Source: Oncomelania hupensis (lineage: Eukaryota > Mollusca > Gastropoda > Littorinimorpha > Pomatiopsidae). From it: 64,000 nucleotides of DNA. The DNA lies in NCBI GenBank assembly GCA_036898135.1, contig CM072517.1, positions 59,330,990 through 59,394,989 on the forward strand. The letters are read 5' to 3'. The notes below the pieces were generated by a model that saw nothing but the letters and a program-made list of their open reading frames with translations, was not told the origin of the DNA and made no database searches. Positions 1-9,063 of the stretch are shown here, in pieces (positions within the stretch are counted from its first letter, which is position 1; every line of letters begins with the position of its first letter). The translations under genes and the position numbers were made by a program.

Positions 1-360
1 AGAACTTGGAGACACTCGGTGCGCAAGCTAAAGAATGAATGAAAGAAAGTAAGAAAGAAAGATAGTAAGAAAAAAAAAAGACAGAAAGACATACAAATAG
101 TGAGTAAAGAAAGGAAAAGAAAAAAGAAAGAAAACACACAAAAATACAAAGAAAAAATTTTAAAAAAAGACAGAAAAACATAAAGTAAGAAAAGAAAAAA
201 AGAAAGAAAAAAATAAAAAGAAAAAAAAGAAAAAGAAAAGTTAAAAAAAAAGAAAGAATGAAAGGAAATAAATTTTTAAAATATGCAAAAATAGAAAGAA
301 GAAAATAGAAAGGAAGAAAGAATTTTTTTTTAAAAAAAGAAGAAGAAAGAAAAAGTACAA
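1..360. repeat. purine-rich low-complexity tract
   Basis: The plus strand is almost entirely A and G, in imperfect GAAA and AAAG units. Short open frames here are poly-Phe/Leu artefacts of composition. I see no gene from 1 to about 900. A (TTG)n microsatellite occupies about 873-906. Confidence 0.85.
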
Positions 361-871
361 ATAAATAAAACTAAATATCAGGTTGCAAATAAATTCATAT
401 ACTTGTTCCTGTTCGCTATATCGCGACATTTGATTCTTATAATTTATCAAAGATGTAGCACTTACTTTAGCTTTGCTTTGTTTGCTTGTCTCGTTAATAA
501 TAAAATTCTTTATAAATCAAAGATTGAAAGATAATAAATTTGGCTTTCACTGGCTTTCCAATTATACGACGGGAAGACTGTTGTCGTCAACAAAGAACAG
601 TACACTAACAAACCAAAGTCACAATCTACAAACCTTTATTAGCCCAATGAAGAATGATTGTGCTCATCACATTGTTAGGGGAGGCAATAACGCGCACACG
701 CGATTACAACTGGAAAACCCTCCCAATGAAAATGAACAGTACGGGAGGTCTCTGGATTTCTAATTTAAACTGAGTTACTTATAGGGCAAAGAACTACAGA
801 AGTACCCGTTTCTTTCATTTCATTTAAGGTCTGTACTGTACGCATTGTAATCTTAGTCTACACCCGTATAT

Positions 872-906
<35 letters not shown>

Positions 907-907
<1 letters not shown>

Positions 908-1416
908 ACATTACATTACATGATTATTGCTTTAGGTCCAGCGGACTCTTCCGAGCCAAATCAGGACCAGACAACCTCTGATCCGCATAAAAGATCTGCT
1001 GAAACAACCCTAGTGGTAAAACTGAAAGCTCTCCACCAGCCCGTCACTTTACAATAAAGACATCCCACGCAGGGGACGCTGAGGCTGTACTCTAATTTAT
1101 CGAACCCCCGTTTACAAAAACAAAATAGAATACAAACATCATTATAAATTATCAACAAAACCCATACCTATAAAATGCCTACATTGCTAAATAATAACAT
1201 CATAGGAAGCCCTCGTGACCACCTGGCAGAAAGCGTCCAATATTCCCAAGCTGATCCAACAGACCTCATACACAAATAAGGAGTCTTGTCCCAGAAGAGT
1301 TTTCAAGAAAAAAGGTAGGTGACTGGTCTAGCGAAGAAGAAGATAGTATAGCATATTGATAGAACAGAGCAGGAATGAGAAAGAGCAAATGAGAAATACA
1401 GCGACAGTGGGAATTT
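907..1416 (-). repeat. dispersed retroposon family R, copy 1 (main part)
   Basis: Reversed copy of a roughly 550-bp repeat seen several times in this window. Its 3' end is at 907, with a TGTAA-type tail, and its 5' end was displaced to about 18583-18646 by the Polinton inserted at 1417. The 3' core has the inverted pair GTCCGCTGGACC. It has no coding capacity. Family R behaves as a retroposon: see the 5'-truncated copy with a clean 12-bp TSD at 33574-33635. Confidence 0.85.
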
Positions 1417-1575
1417 AGAGATAGTAAATATGGGCTTAGACCGCCCTTGTTTTTCTGACACCCTTTTACTGCAATTTATGGCTGTTTTATGAGCTTTTAA
1501 AAGGCGTGCCAAAACACTCTGGGAATCCGCAATTTGCTAAATATAATACATATTCGTATATCTTGCGTCTTTGGT
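1417..1575 (+). repeat. left terminal inverted repeat of the Polinton
   Basis: Reverse complement of 18419-18577 over 159 bp, with roughly eight to ten differences by eye (about 94-95% identity). The outermost bases are AGAGATAG. It abuts the AATTT duplication at 1412-1416. Confidence 0.95.
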
Positions 1576-1771
1576 CTCCCCATCAACTCCAAAACTTAGC
1601 CAGTTAATTAGTTATTTGTCAAAACTTATTTAAAAACTTAGAAATAAAACTTATTTAAAAACTTAGAAATAAAACAGAAAAAATACCTTACTTAACTTTT
1701 AAAAAATACCTTACAACAATCCTTACAACAAATTGTTGGAAATTTTTACAAAAACCGGTGGTTGCACTTCC

Positions 1772-1860
1772 CGCTTGGACTCTCTCCCTAACTTGGTGGA
1801 GTGGGACGGACCCCTCGACCTTTTGCACGCATCTCCCACTCCACCAAGTGAGCCCAAGCG
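1772..1860. repeat. long hairpin in the Polinton left arm
   Basis: A perfect 16-bp inverted repeat (1791-1806 with 1834-1849, left arm ACTTGGTGGAGTGGGA) encloses a 27-nt loop. It is extended outward by a 7-bp pair (CGCTTGG at 1772-1778 with CCAAGCG at 1854-1860). It could act in regulation or replication, or be part of a small foldback insertion. Confidence 0.8.
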
Positions 1861-1967
1861 TTGTGGCATGTGTTGTCTGTCATCAAACCCCAAATGGGGA
1901 ATCTCTACGAGACGAAATTAGAGAAACCCACGGAGGTGTACTGACTGAACTTTGGCTGCGAGCCGGA

Positions 1968-2160
1968 CAGTTGGATTAAGTAGGAGGCTCCAAGGACACT
2001 GCGCGCATCCTCCAGTCTTACCCAATGTCATGCAACCATTCGTTCTTGCGTTCAATATCTGTTTACTTGTTGCCTGAGGCTTGACAATTGGATTAAGTAG
2101 GAAGGGATCGAGAGTTAGCGTGCACCTTCCAGTCTTATCCATTGTCATGGCAATTTTTAA
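1968..2160. repeat. imperfect tandem repeat, two units, ~117-bp period
   Basis: TTGGATTAAGTAGGA recurs at 1971 and 2088. Each is followed about 33 bp later by TCCAGTCTTA(C/T)CCA(A/T)TG. The middles have diverged, so this is an old duplication. Confidence 0.7.
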
Positions 2161-2758
2161 CATGTATCCAAGCCACTTGCCACTTTGTACACTGTGTCTA
2201 TTATTGCAATAGGACAGACATTTGGCCTTAATGCCTTAGCAAATTCAACACATGCCACAGAAGTGACTAACCACACCGAAAATCTATACTTCCTTTTTTC
2301 TTTATATCCCCATCCAGATCGCTCATAAAAGAAGATTGGGCTTGGGAAATTACATACAACAAACCAGCATTAATATTCGTTATTCTAAATGTACAATTCT
2401 AAATAATACACCATTAAGTGCAGCAATCTTTATTACATATTGTTCATATTAATTTTTAAAAGTGTAACAAATAGATATATAAATAAAAATTTATATTAAA
2501 GCATGTGTTTCCCATTTACTAGCTGTAAGTTAAACCAAGGGAAATAATTTGTGTGTATTTTAAACATGCATTAAGCATGTGATCCAGTTGAAAAACAGAA
2601 TCGGAAATTCCCCTTTACTAGACCAGAGGAAATAATTTGTGTACAGGAATATTTGTGTGCTTTCTCTGTGTGAATGTAAAATCCTTAGTAAGTTTTTTGC
2701 CTTTGCTTAGATATATAAAAAGAAATTTATATTAAGCATGTGATCCAGTTGAAAACAG

Positions 2759-3121
2759 CAAATAGAAATTTATATTAAGCATGTGATCCAGTTAAAAACA
2801 GAACCTGGAATTCCCTTTGCTAGGGGCAATAATCAATATTCTTGGCCTAAGCCCAGTTTATTCAATCGGGAATTCCCGCAAACATTAATGTTACAACCTT
2901 ATACAGATTCAAATGTAATACAGATTCAAATGTAGAGTTTAAGACAACAACTGAAACAGCAAATAGAAATTTATATTAAGCATGTGATCCAATTAAAACA
3001 GAACCTGGAATTCCCTTTGCTAGGGGCAGTCTGAAATAATCAATATTCTTGGCCTAAGCCCAGTTTATTCAATCGGGAATTCCCGCAAACATTAATGTTA
3101 CAACCTTATACAGATTCAATA
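2759..3121. repeat. 201-bp tandem duplication in the left arm
   Basis: Unit 1 is 2759-2959 and unit 2 begins at 2960. Both contain AAGCATGTGATCCA, CTTTGCTAGGGGCA and TTCAATCGGGAATTCCCG (an internal palindrome around GGGAATTCCC). Shorter copies of the AAGCATGTGATCCAGTT segment lie at about 2573 and 2735, so this part of the arm grew by repeated duplication. Confidence 0.85.
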
Positions 3122-3280
3122 TAAGTCCCATTCAGTTAAGGGAAGTAATAAAAACATTACTACGCATTCATAAGTAAAGTTGCGGTTGCTTCCCTTTGAC
3201 TGTATTTGGTGGTTTGAAGCCTAAAAATCCATTTTTTTAAATAATTATTTTTAATTTAAAGTTTTGTTATCAGTATAAAA

Positions 3281-6200
3281 ATGACGGACACAAAAAGTCT
3301 TTCGCAATCTCCTTTGTTTAAAGACATCTTTCAAACTTTACAACTCCCTATTTTTGACAGTCAAAATGTTATTAAATCTGTCTATAATAATTGGCCATTT
3401 GTACTTAACAATTTTACTTTCAAATCCCCTGTTAAAATTCGCATTCACGCTCAAATAACTTTTATTAAACCCGGCAGTATTGATGAAACGATGACTGTGT
3501 GGATTTCTTCAAGTCAAATTGAAGTGTTAAAATCTTCAGACCTAGACAATGCTTATAACAACATCTTGATCAACCAGTTACAAGACAGCATTGAGCGTGC
3601 AACTTTGAAAGGGTCTGGATGGGTCGAAGGAACTCTTGAATCATTAGAACTGAACATTGCAAAGTATAATCCAATCAAAGGGAAATCTTATATCCCTCTT
3701 CCCAAAGAAATTCTTGACAAGAAGGCTGTATTGAATATTAAGAACACCGACGACAAATGTTTTGTGTGGTGTGTTTTGGCTAAATTATATCCTATTCAGT
3801 CGAAAGAACATCCCGAAAGGGTGGCGCTATACAAAGATAAAATAACGAACTTAAATCTCAAAGACATTAATTTCCCTGTTAGCCTTGACGCCATTGACAA
3901 ATTTGAATCACAAAACTCTCCTATAACAGTCAATGTATATGTTTGGGACCCTGAATCAAAACTTATGCCTTTACGAATCTCTCCTAATGCCCCATCGTTT
4001 TCAGACCTCAATCACCACGTTGATCTTTTACTAATAACAGACCCGCAAGATCCTAGCATGCAACATTATACTCTGATACGAAACATATCTAGATTATTAG
4101 GACACACTTCAAAACATCATGGCAAACAATATTTGTGCAGACGCTGTTTAACTAGAGTCTCTAATCTCCAAGTGGCTGAAAAGCACAGTAAAATTTGCAA
4201 AAGTATGACAGACATCCAAACCCGTCTTGTGTTACCAAAGCCGGGTTCTCAAGTATATTTTAAAAACATCAACAAACAATTCAAGCAGCCTTATATAGTT
4301 TATGCCGACTTCGAATCATTGATTTTAAAATACCAAGGCCCACAAGGATTTTGTACGCCTAATTCATTCCTTACACACCTTCACGAAGTCTGCAGTTTCG
4401 GGTATGTAGTTGTTAGAGCCGACGGACAACATACAGAGCCGGTAATTTACAGAGGGCCAGACGCAGCTAGGAAGTTCTTAGATGAGATGAACAAAATATA
4501 CAAATTGTGTTTACTGCAGCTAGATAATCCGGTGCCAATGATATTTACTGAATCTGACTCCCATAATTTTAAAGCAGCTACACATTGCCACATTTGTAAT
4601 AAAGAGTTTGACCCGAAGGACACGAAGTCCCAAAGAGTGAGAGATCATTGTCACATAACAGGGGCATTTAGAGGTGCAGCTCATCAGAAATGCAACTTAG
4701 ACTATGGAATCAAACATTTTTCTCTCCCTATTTTCATTCACAATCTTCGAAATTACGACTCCCATTTAATCATGCAGGCAGTGACGAAAGCATACAAAGT
4801 GTCATGTATTGCCGAGACAGAAGAAAAATATAAAACTTTCACTCTGAATAAATTAAAGTTTTACGACAGCTTTCAACATTTGTCTTCCAGTTTAGAAACA
4901 CTAGCTAAGAACTTACCCAGCTATCCTATCACTAGCAAATATTTTCCAGACGTTACACTTATTCGGAAAGGTGTGTATCCTTATGAATACATGGATTCTT
5001 GGGAAGTGTTTGAAGAACTAGAATTACCACCTAAAGAAAATTTCTATTCTTCACTCAATAAAAGCTTCATAACTCTTACCGATTATGAACATGCCCAGAA
5101 TGTCTGGAATGCACTCAGCTGTAAAAACCTTGGTGACTACCACGACATATATTTGAAAGCTGACGTCTGTTTGTTGGCTGATGTGTTTGAAAAATACAGA
5201 GAAACGAGTTTACATCATTACTCCCTCGACCCTTCTCATTATATTTCTTCGCCAGGAATGAGTTGGGATGCTTTCTTAAAACTTAGCGGTTCTAAAATCG
5301 ATCTCATAACTGACCAGGTAATGATGACAATGATTGAGTCAGGCATTCGTGGAGGAATAAGCGTGGCAGCTCATAATTATTGCAAAGCCAACAACAAATA
5401 CCTGAAGCACTATGACCCCTCGCAGAAATCTAATTATATAATGTACTTTGACGCCAACAATTTATACGGCTGGGCAATGAGTGAGCTTTTACCTGTTTCA
5501 GATTTCAAATTACTTGTTAATCCAAACCCCGCAAACTTTACTTGGTTAAACAGTATTTTAAATCACCCTAAAGATCATACTATAGGGTTTATTGTCGAAG
5601 TTGACCTAGAGTATCCCAATGCTTTACACGACCTACATAATGATTACCCATTAGCACCAGAAAGATTGCATGGTACAGACAAGCAACTTAAACTTATTCC
5701 CAACCTCTATAATAAATCTAATTACGTCTGTCACTACAGAAACCTGCAGTTCTACATTAGACACAGTATGAAGTGCACAGCGATTCACAAGCTTTTATTC
5801 TTTAAACAAACGAATGTCTTGGCCGGGTACATCAATAAAAACACAGAGCTCAGAAAACAAGCGCAATCTACGTTTGAAAAAGATTTCTTTAAGCTGCTGA
5901 ATAACAGCTGTTTTGGTAAAACTATGGAGAACCCATACAAGCGAAAAGACGTCAGGCTAATTACATCACCCAATCAAGCGATTAAATTAACATCTAAACC
6001 CCAATACCTTGGTTACAAAGAGTTTCATGACTCCCTGTATGCAGTTACCATGAAAACCACGCAAGTTAATCTAGACAAACCAGTGTTTATGGGGATGACT
6101 ATTCTCGACCTTTCTAAATTATTAATGTTCGAATTTTACTACGATTACTTTAAACCTAAATACCCGGAGGCCAGAGTTTTATACACAGACACAGACTCCC

Positions 6201-6736
6201 TTATACTAGACATCCCTACTGAAGACATTTATAAAGACTTAGAATCGGAACTACAACATTACGATACTAGTGACTACCCTGAAACTCACCCTTTGTACAG
6301 CAAAGCAAACCAAAAGAAAATAGGTTTGATGAAAGATGAAATGAACGGGAAACTTATTGAAGAATACGCAGGACTGCGATCTAAGCAGTACAGTATTAAA
6401 CACGAATCGGGGGAATCTTCAAAAGCAAAGGGCACCCAAAAAGCTGCAATAAAAAATAGAGATATCAAACACGAAAACTACCTGGAAGCCTTAGATGGAA
6501 AAGAAGTTAAACCATACCCTAACACAACTATAAAGTCTAAAAACTATATAGTGTCCACTGCTGTGACGACCAAAAAAACATTATGCGCTAATGACACAAA
6601 GAGAATAAGAGTAACTAAGGAGTTCGCATACGCTCTAGGCCACTATAAATTACAGGTAGAAACTGCGACTACGACTATGACTGCGACTATGACTGCGACT
6701 GCGACTGCGACTATGAGTAAGGAGGAGGGCCTGTAA
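3281..6736 (+). CDS. polB: protein-primed family B DNA polymerase of Polinton
   Basis: A 1,151-aa replicative polymerase copying the element's linear DNA. A C2HC zinc finger (C286, C289, H302, C306) precedes the exonuclease. Exo I is D343-x-E345, Exo II N491-Y-D493 and Exo III Y624-xxx-D628. Between Exo I and II lies a cysteine/histidine module (C436-x2-C439, D455-H-C-H458, C471) resembling recombination endonuclease VII. Polymerase motifs follow: A at D724 (DANNLYG), B around N875-S-C-F-G879, and C YTDTDS at 968-973. All key residues are present and the frame is open throughout, so this gene looks intact. The C-terminus is an odd Thr/Ala/Met run from a hexanucleotide repeat. TATAAAA lies directly before the ATG. 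It converges on the next gene with a 24-bp gap. Confidence 0.95.
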   Translation: MTDTKSLSQSPLFKDIFQTLQLPIFDSQNVIKSVYNNWPFVLNNFTFKSPVKIRIHAQITFIKPGSIDETMTVWISSSQIEVLKSSDLDNAYNNILINQLQDSIERATLKGSGWVEGTLESLELNIAKYNPIKGKSYIPLPKEILDKKAVLNIKNTDDKCFVWCVLAKLYPIQSKEHPERVALYKDKITNLNLKDINFPVSLDAIDKFESQNSPITVNVYVWDPESKLMPLRISPNAPSFSDLNHHVDLLLITDPQDPSMQHYTLIRNISRLLGHTSKHHGKQYLCRRCLTRVSNLQVAEKHSKICKSMTDIQTRLVLPKPGSQVYFKNINKQFKQPYIVYADFESLILKYQGPQGFCTPNSFLTHLHEVCSFGYVVVRADGQHTEPVIYRGPDAARKFLDEMNKIYKLCLLQLDNPVPMIFTESDSHNFKAATHCHICNKEFDPKDTKSQRVRDHCHITGAFRGAAHQKCNLDYGIKHFSLPIFIHNLRNYDSHLIMQAVTKAYKVSCIAETEEKYKTFTLNKLKFYDSFQHLSSSLETLAKNLPSYPITSKYFPDVTLIRKGVYPYEYMDSWEVFEELELPPKENFYSSLNKSFITLTDYEHAQNVWNALSCKNLGDYHDIYLKADVCLLADVFEKYRETSLHHYSLDPSHYISSPGMSWDAFLKLSGSKIDLITDQVMMTMIESGIRGGISVAAHNYCKANNKYLKHYDPSQKSNYIMYFDANNLYGWAMSELLPVSDFKLLVNPNPANFTWLNSILNHPKDHTIGFIVEVDLEYPNALHDLHNDYPLAPERLHGTDKQLKLIPNLYNKSNYVCHYRNLQFYIRHSMKCTAIHKLLFFKQTNVLAGYINKNTELRKQAQSTFEKDFFKLLNNSCFGKTMENPYKRKDVRLITSPNQAIKLTSKPQYLGYKEFHDSLYAVTMKTTQVNLDKPVFMGMTILDLSKLLMFEFYYDYFKPKYPEARVLYTDTDSLILDIPTEDIYKDLESELQHYDTSDYPETHPLYSKANQKKIGLMKDEMNGKLIEEYAGLRSKQYSIKHESGESSKAKGTQKAAIKNRDIKHENYLEALDGKEVKPYPNTTIKSKNYIVSTAVTTKKTLCANDTKRIRVTKEFAYALGHYKLQVETATTTMTATMTATATATMSKEEGL
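6660..6716 (+). repeat. coding hexanucleotide microsatellite at the polB 3' end
   Basis: About nine degenerate copies of (G/A)CGACT or ATGACT add a Thr-Ala/Thr/Met tail to the polymerase. The unit keeps frame, so length changes are tolerated. This tail is probably dispensable. Confidence 0.8.
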
Positions 6737-6742
6737 GGTTTG

Positions 6743-6765
6743 AATAAATGTTAACTGTATTTATT
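6743..6765. terminator. back-to-back poly(A) signals between convergent genes
   Basis: AATAAA at 6743-6748 serves polB on the plus strand. TTTATT at 6760-6765 is AATAAA for the minus-strand gene, and that gene's TAA stop lies inside it. The two signals are 11 bp apart, so the convergent genes share a very small 3' region. Assignment is from position and consensus. Confidence 0.7.
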
Positions 6766-7423
6766 CTGAAGCAATGAGCTTTTTCTTCAAAGCATCTAGC
6801 TGCTCCTTCCGTCCCAGTAGTCTCCCTTCCTCTATTAATTTTTTTTTAATTTCTTCAACATTAACAGGTGCAGACCTAGATTTAGATTGTATGTCGTGCT
6901 TTAACTTTTTATATTCTTCAAAATCTCGCTGGATAATTACAAACTCTTGGTCCTGAATCTGAGTGTCTTCTAGAGCTTTTGAAATTATTAAGTTCATGCT
7001 AGTAAGTTTAGCTATCGCCAGGCTAGAAATGAGGTCGTGTTTTTCTAGTTTCTTAGATACTTTAGTATTAATAACGCCAAGTAGAACTGACATCACTGAA
7101 GATAATCCGGCAGCAACCCCTAATCCAATACTAATTGGTATACCGATTCCAGTCACCAATAATCCCACGCTGACCGCAGCTTCCGCTGCATTAATAACAT
7201 TTAGACCAGTAGACACGTAATTTATTGTGCTATAAGCGCCGGAATACCGTCGTCTGCATCTAGAGTACTTTTGGATATCTGATTCAATTTGAGTCCTAAC
7301 TTTTCTTATTTCTTCCAGCCTGAACGTTTGAACATTAGTTAAGTCTAACGTTGGAGCACTGGGCTGCATTGGTTGTTCATCCACTACTGCTTCTACTATA
7401 GCAGGATACAATTTTGTCGTCAT
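6761..7423 (-). CDS. Polinton protein with hydrophobic core and coiled coil, unknown function
   Basis: A 220-aa protein not recognised by function. Residues about 75-120 are a long glycine-rich hydrophobic stretch (VSVGLLVTGIGIPISIGLGV and following), enough for one or two membrane segments or a fusion-like segment. Both flanks are charged and helical, with a Lys/Glu-rich coiled-coil-like C-terminus. It heads a minus-strand block with the next two genes (7459-9042). A virion membrane or capsid-associated role would fit its place among morphogenesis genes, but that is inference. The ATG at 7421-7423 is preceded on its strand by ACTAAAAAT. Confidence 0.75.
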   Translation of the reverse strand: MTTKLYPAIVEAVVDEQPMQPSAPTLDLTNVQTFRLEEIRKVRTQIESDIQKYSRCRRRYSGAYSTINYVSTGLNVINAAEAAVSVGLLVTGIGIPISIGLGVAAGLSSVMSVLLGVINTKVSKKLEKHDLISSLAIAKLTSMNLIISKALEDTQIQDQEFVIIQRDFEEYKKLKHDIQSKSRSAPVNVEEIKKKLIEEGRLLGRKEQLDALKKKLIASE

Positions 7424-7458
7424 ATTTTTAGTGTGAAAAAAAAAAGGGTTAACAATAA

Positions 7459-8325
7459 TTAACTTGATTTTAGTTTATTAGCAAAATATTCTATTTGACT
7501 ATCAGAAAATATCTGATCGCTGAAATAAAATGCTAACAGATCTACGTTGTCTAGGCTAATTTGCGCTATTCTGTCAATAGGATTTGGAACAGGGACAAAA
7601 GTTATCTTGGGTGATGAAGTAAATACGGAAAACTGATTTTCATTTTCTCTTTTCTTCATAAATACTGTAACTCGTCTGGGATCCTCATCTAAATCAACCC
7701 AACTTAGAGACACTTGCGGAATTACATTAAAATTTCTCTGCGTAGGCCTGTGAGCAATTATGTCCAGTACTATCATAGCTGTGCTACCTAGCTGTAAAGG
7801 AGGCTGCAGAATAACTCTGACATTTTTCCCTGCGGTTTCACGCTTATGTAAAACATAGCTGCTTTTTTTGTAGGCTTTGACTTCTATGGTTTCCCGATTG
7901 TTTTCATCCGGCACTAGACTAACTAACATAGGCCCGGCGTTAATAATTTTCTTAAATTTATTGTCTGGTCCCATAAAAGTGTAAGGGCTTTCGCACTTGA
8001 ATTTAATAAGCCAATCTAATTCTGTGTCTATAGGTGTTAAAGACCAGGTATTTTCTCGTTTAGTAATAGCATACTTAAAATCGGGATCTACTTTACCGGC
8101 ATTAAAATCCTTTAGCTGATCAATAGATGGTTTTTCTGGCGGTACTGACGGCGGCGCTGCTTCAGGCACTGCCGGCACTAGCGCTCGTTTATAATATCCA
8201 TTTTGTGTAAATTCGAAACCGTAAATAGACCCAACAATAGCACTAGCATCAAAGTCAATTGTGTCTGCTAAGTCTTTCAGTTCAATGGTAGGACAGGTTA
8301 CTGGAATTTGAGGGCCGATTGACAT
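7459..8325 (-). CDS. Polinton protein, 288 aa, unknown function
   Basis: Not recognised. There is no signal peptide or membrane segment. A proline-rich hinge (residues about 50-70, many Pro and Ala) separates a short N-terminal part from a beta-rich C-terminal region of about 220 aa. It lies between the hydrophobic-core protein and the penton-like gene on the same strand, with gaps of 35 and 19 bp, which suggests joint expression and perhaps a minor virion component. The ATG follows an A/T-rich TTTTAAAATACA on its strand. No hydrolase or nuclease motif is visible. Confidence 0.75.
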   Translation of the reverse strand: MSIGPQIPVTCPTIELKDLADTIDFDASAIVGSIYGFEFTQNGYYKRALVPAVPEAAPPSVPPEKPSIDQLKDFNAGKVDPDFKYAITKRENTWSLTPIDTELDWLIKFKCESPYTFMGPDNKFKKIINAGPMLVSLVPDENNRETIEVKAYKKSSYVLHKRETAGKNVRVILQPPLQLGSTAMIVLDIIAHRPTQRNFNVIPQVSLSWVDLDEDPRRVTVFMKKRENENQFSVFTSSPKITFVPVPNPIDRIAQISLDNVDLLAFYFSDQIFSDSQIEYFANKLKSS

Positions 8326-8344
8326 TGTATTTTAAAATTAAACT

Positions 8345-9042
8345 TTATTTTATCTCAAGAATAATTGTAAGATCTTCAAAGTCTACAATTTCGTTGTTTT
8401 GGTTAGTTATTTTGAAGCATAAACTAGTATGATAGTCCTGACTTAAGTGGCGTTTTTGAGGCAGAAATTTCAATGAAACTGGATCGCAGTAAGATTCTCT
8501 CTGAGTTGAGATTATCCTTAGCAATGTACTAGGAGTTCCGTTTACTAAGTTTTCCGATGTCTTCAGTTGATGAAGGTATACAAACAATCTATTATTAATT
8601 AACAAATTCATAGGGTTTGATCCAATAAATCTTATAGAACTGCCGACAGTGCTGGAGCTGTCAGATAAAGATAATTCATTGCCACGGAAACCTAATATTT
8701 CTGCCAGCTTTGGCGCAAGTGTAACGCTGGTAATGTCTTTATGCTGGGTTTTATGGAAAGTTAAAGTTACTATCAAGTTTGCAGGGTTCATTTTTGCTTC
8801 AATCGAATGAGGTTTAAACAATTCTTCAGTAAGTCTGCAGAAGTCATATAGCCGGCATGAATAAAGTGCCTTTTTTTATTAATCATTATCCAGTTGTTGT
8901 TTAGATCATGACTAATATTTAACCATTTAACCGTGTAGAATATTTCGTGAAGGATTACGTTAAGGTCCCTGTTTTTGTTGTCAATAGGATGCTGAAGTTC
9001 AATGGGCACACCTGATTTTACAGATTCGAAAGTTACAAACAT
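8345..9042 (-). CDS. putative penton (single jelly-roll) protein in two overlapping frames
   Basis: Two overlapping frames read as one protein of about 230 aa. Frame 1 (9042 to 8788, 84 aa) has the N-terminal strands with HEIFYTVKWLNI. Frame 2 (open from 8821 to 8345) has AEILGF and a final strand ending LTIILEIK. In related invertebrate Polinton proteins, as I recall them, both parts lie in one frame, and I take them as the penton-like minor capsid protein. The overlap holds T_TTA_AAC at 8818-8812, exactly in phase for a -1 shift into frame 2. At 8791-8788, ATGA overlaps the frame 1 stop with an in-frame ATG of frame 2. So programmed frameshifting, stop-start reinitiation or a one-base deletion are all possible. 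Divergent from the gene at 9064. Confidence 0.75.
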
Positions 9043-9063
9043 ATTTTTTTAAATATAATAAAA
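9043..9063. promoter_or_regulatory. 21-bp bidirectional start region
   Basis: Only 21 bp, all A and T except for nothing else, separate the ATG at 9042 (minus) and the ATG at 9064 (plus). The core AAATATAATA can act as a TATA-like element both ways. It implies leaderless or very short 5' UTRs, or promoters inside the opposite coding sequence. Confidence 0.7.

Larger units (their letters stand above)
1576..3280. other. non-coding left arm of the Polinton
   Basis: About 1.7 kb without a credible gene between the left TIR and polB. It holds a strong hairpin (1772-1860), an imperfect tandem repeat of about 117 bp (about 1968-2160) and a 201-bp tandem duplication (2759-3121) preceded by shorter copies of its first segment. 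Small open frames at 1733-1979 and 1918-2163 lie in these repeats and look like chance. Confidence 0.7.

Noticed and set aside
473..763. 96-codon frame near the window start
   Set aside because: No domain, no composition signal and no homology that I recognise.
2759..3121. CRISPR-like direct repeats
   Set aside because: The units are long tandem duplications without regular spacers, in animal DNA.
6774..7220. Plus-strand frames over the gene at 6761-7423
   Set aside because: Antisense shadows of the minus-strand coding sequence.
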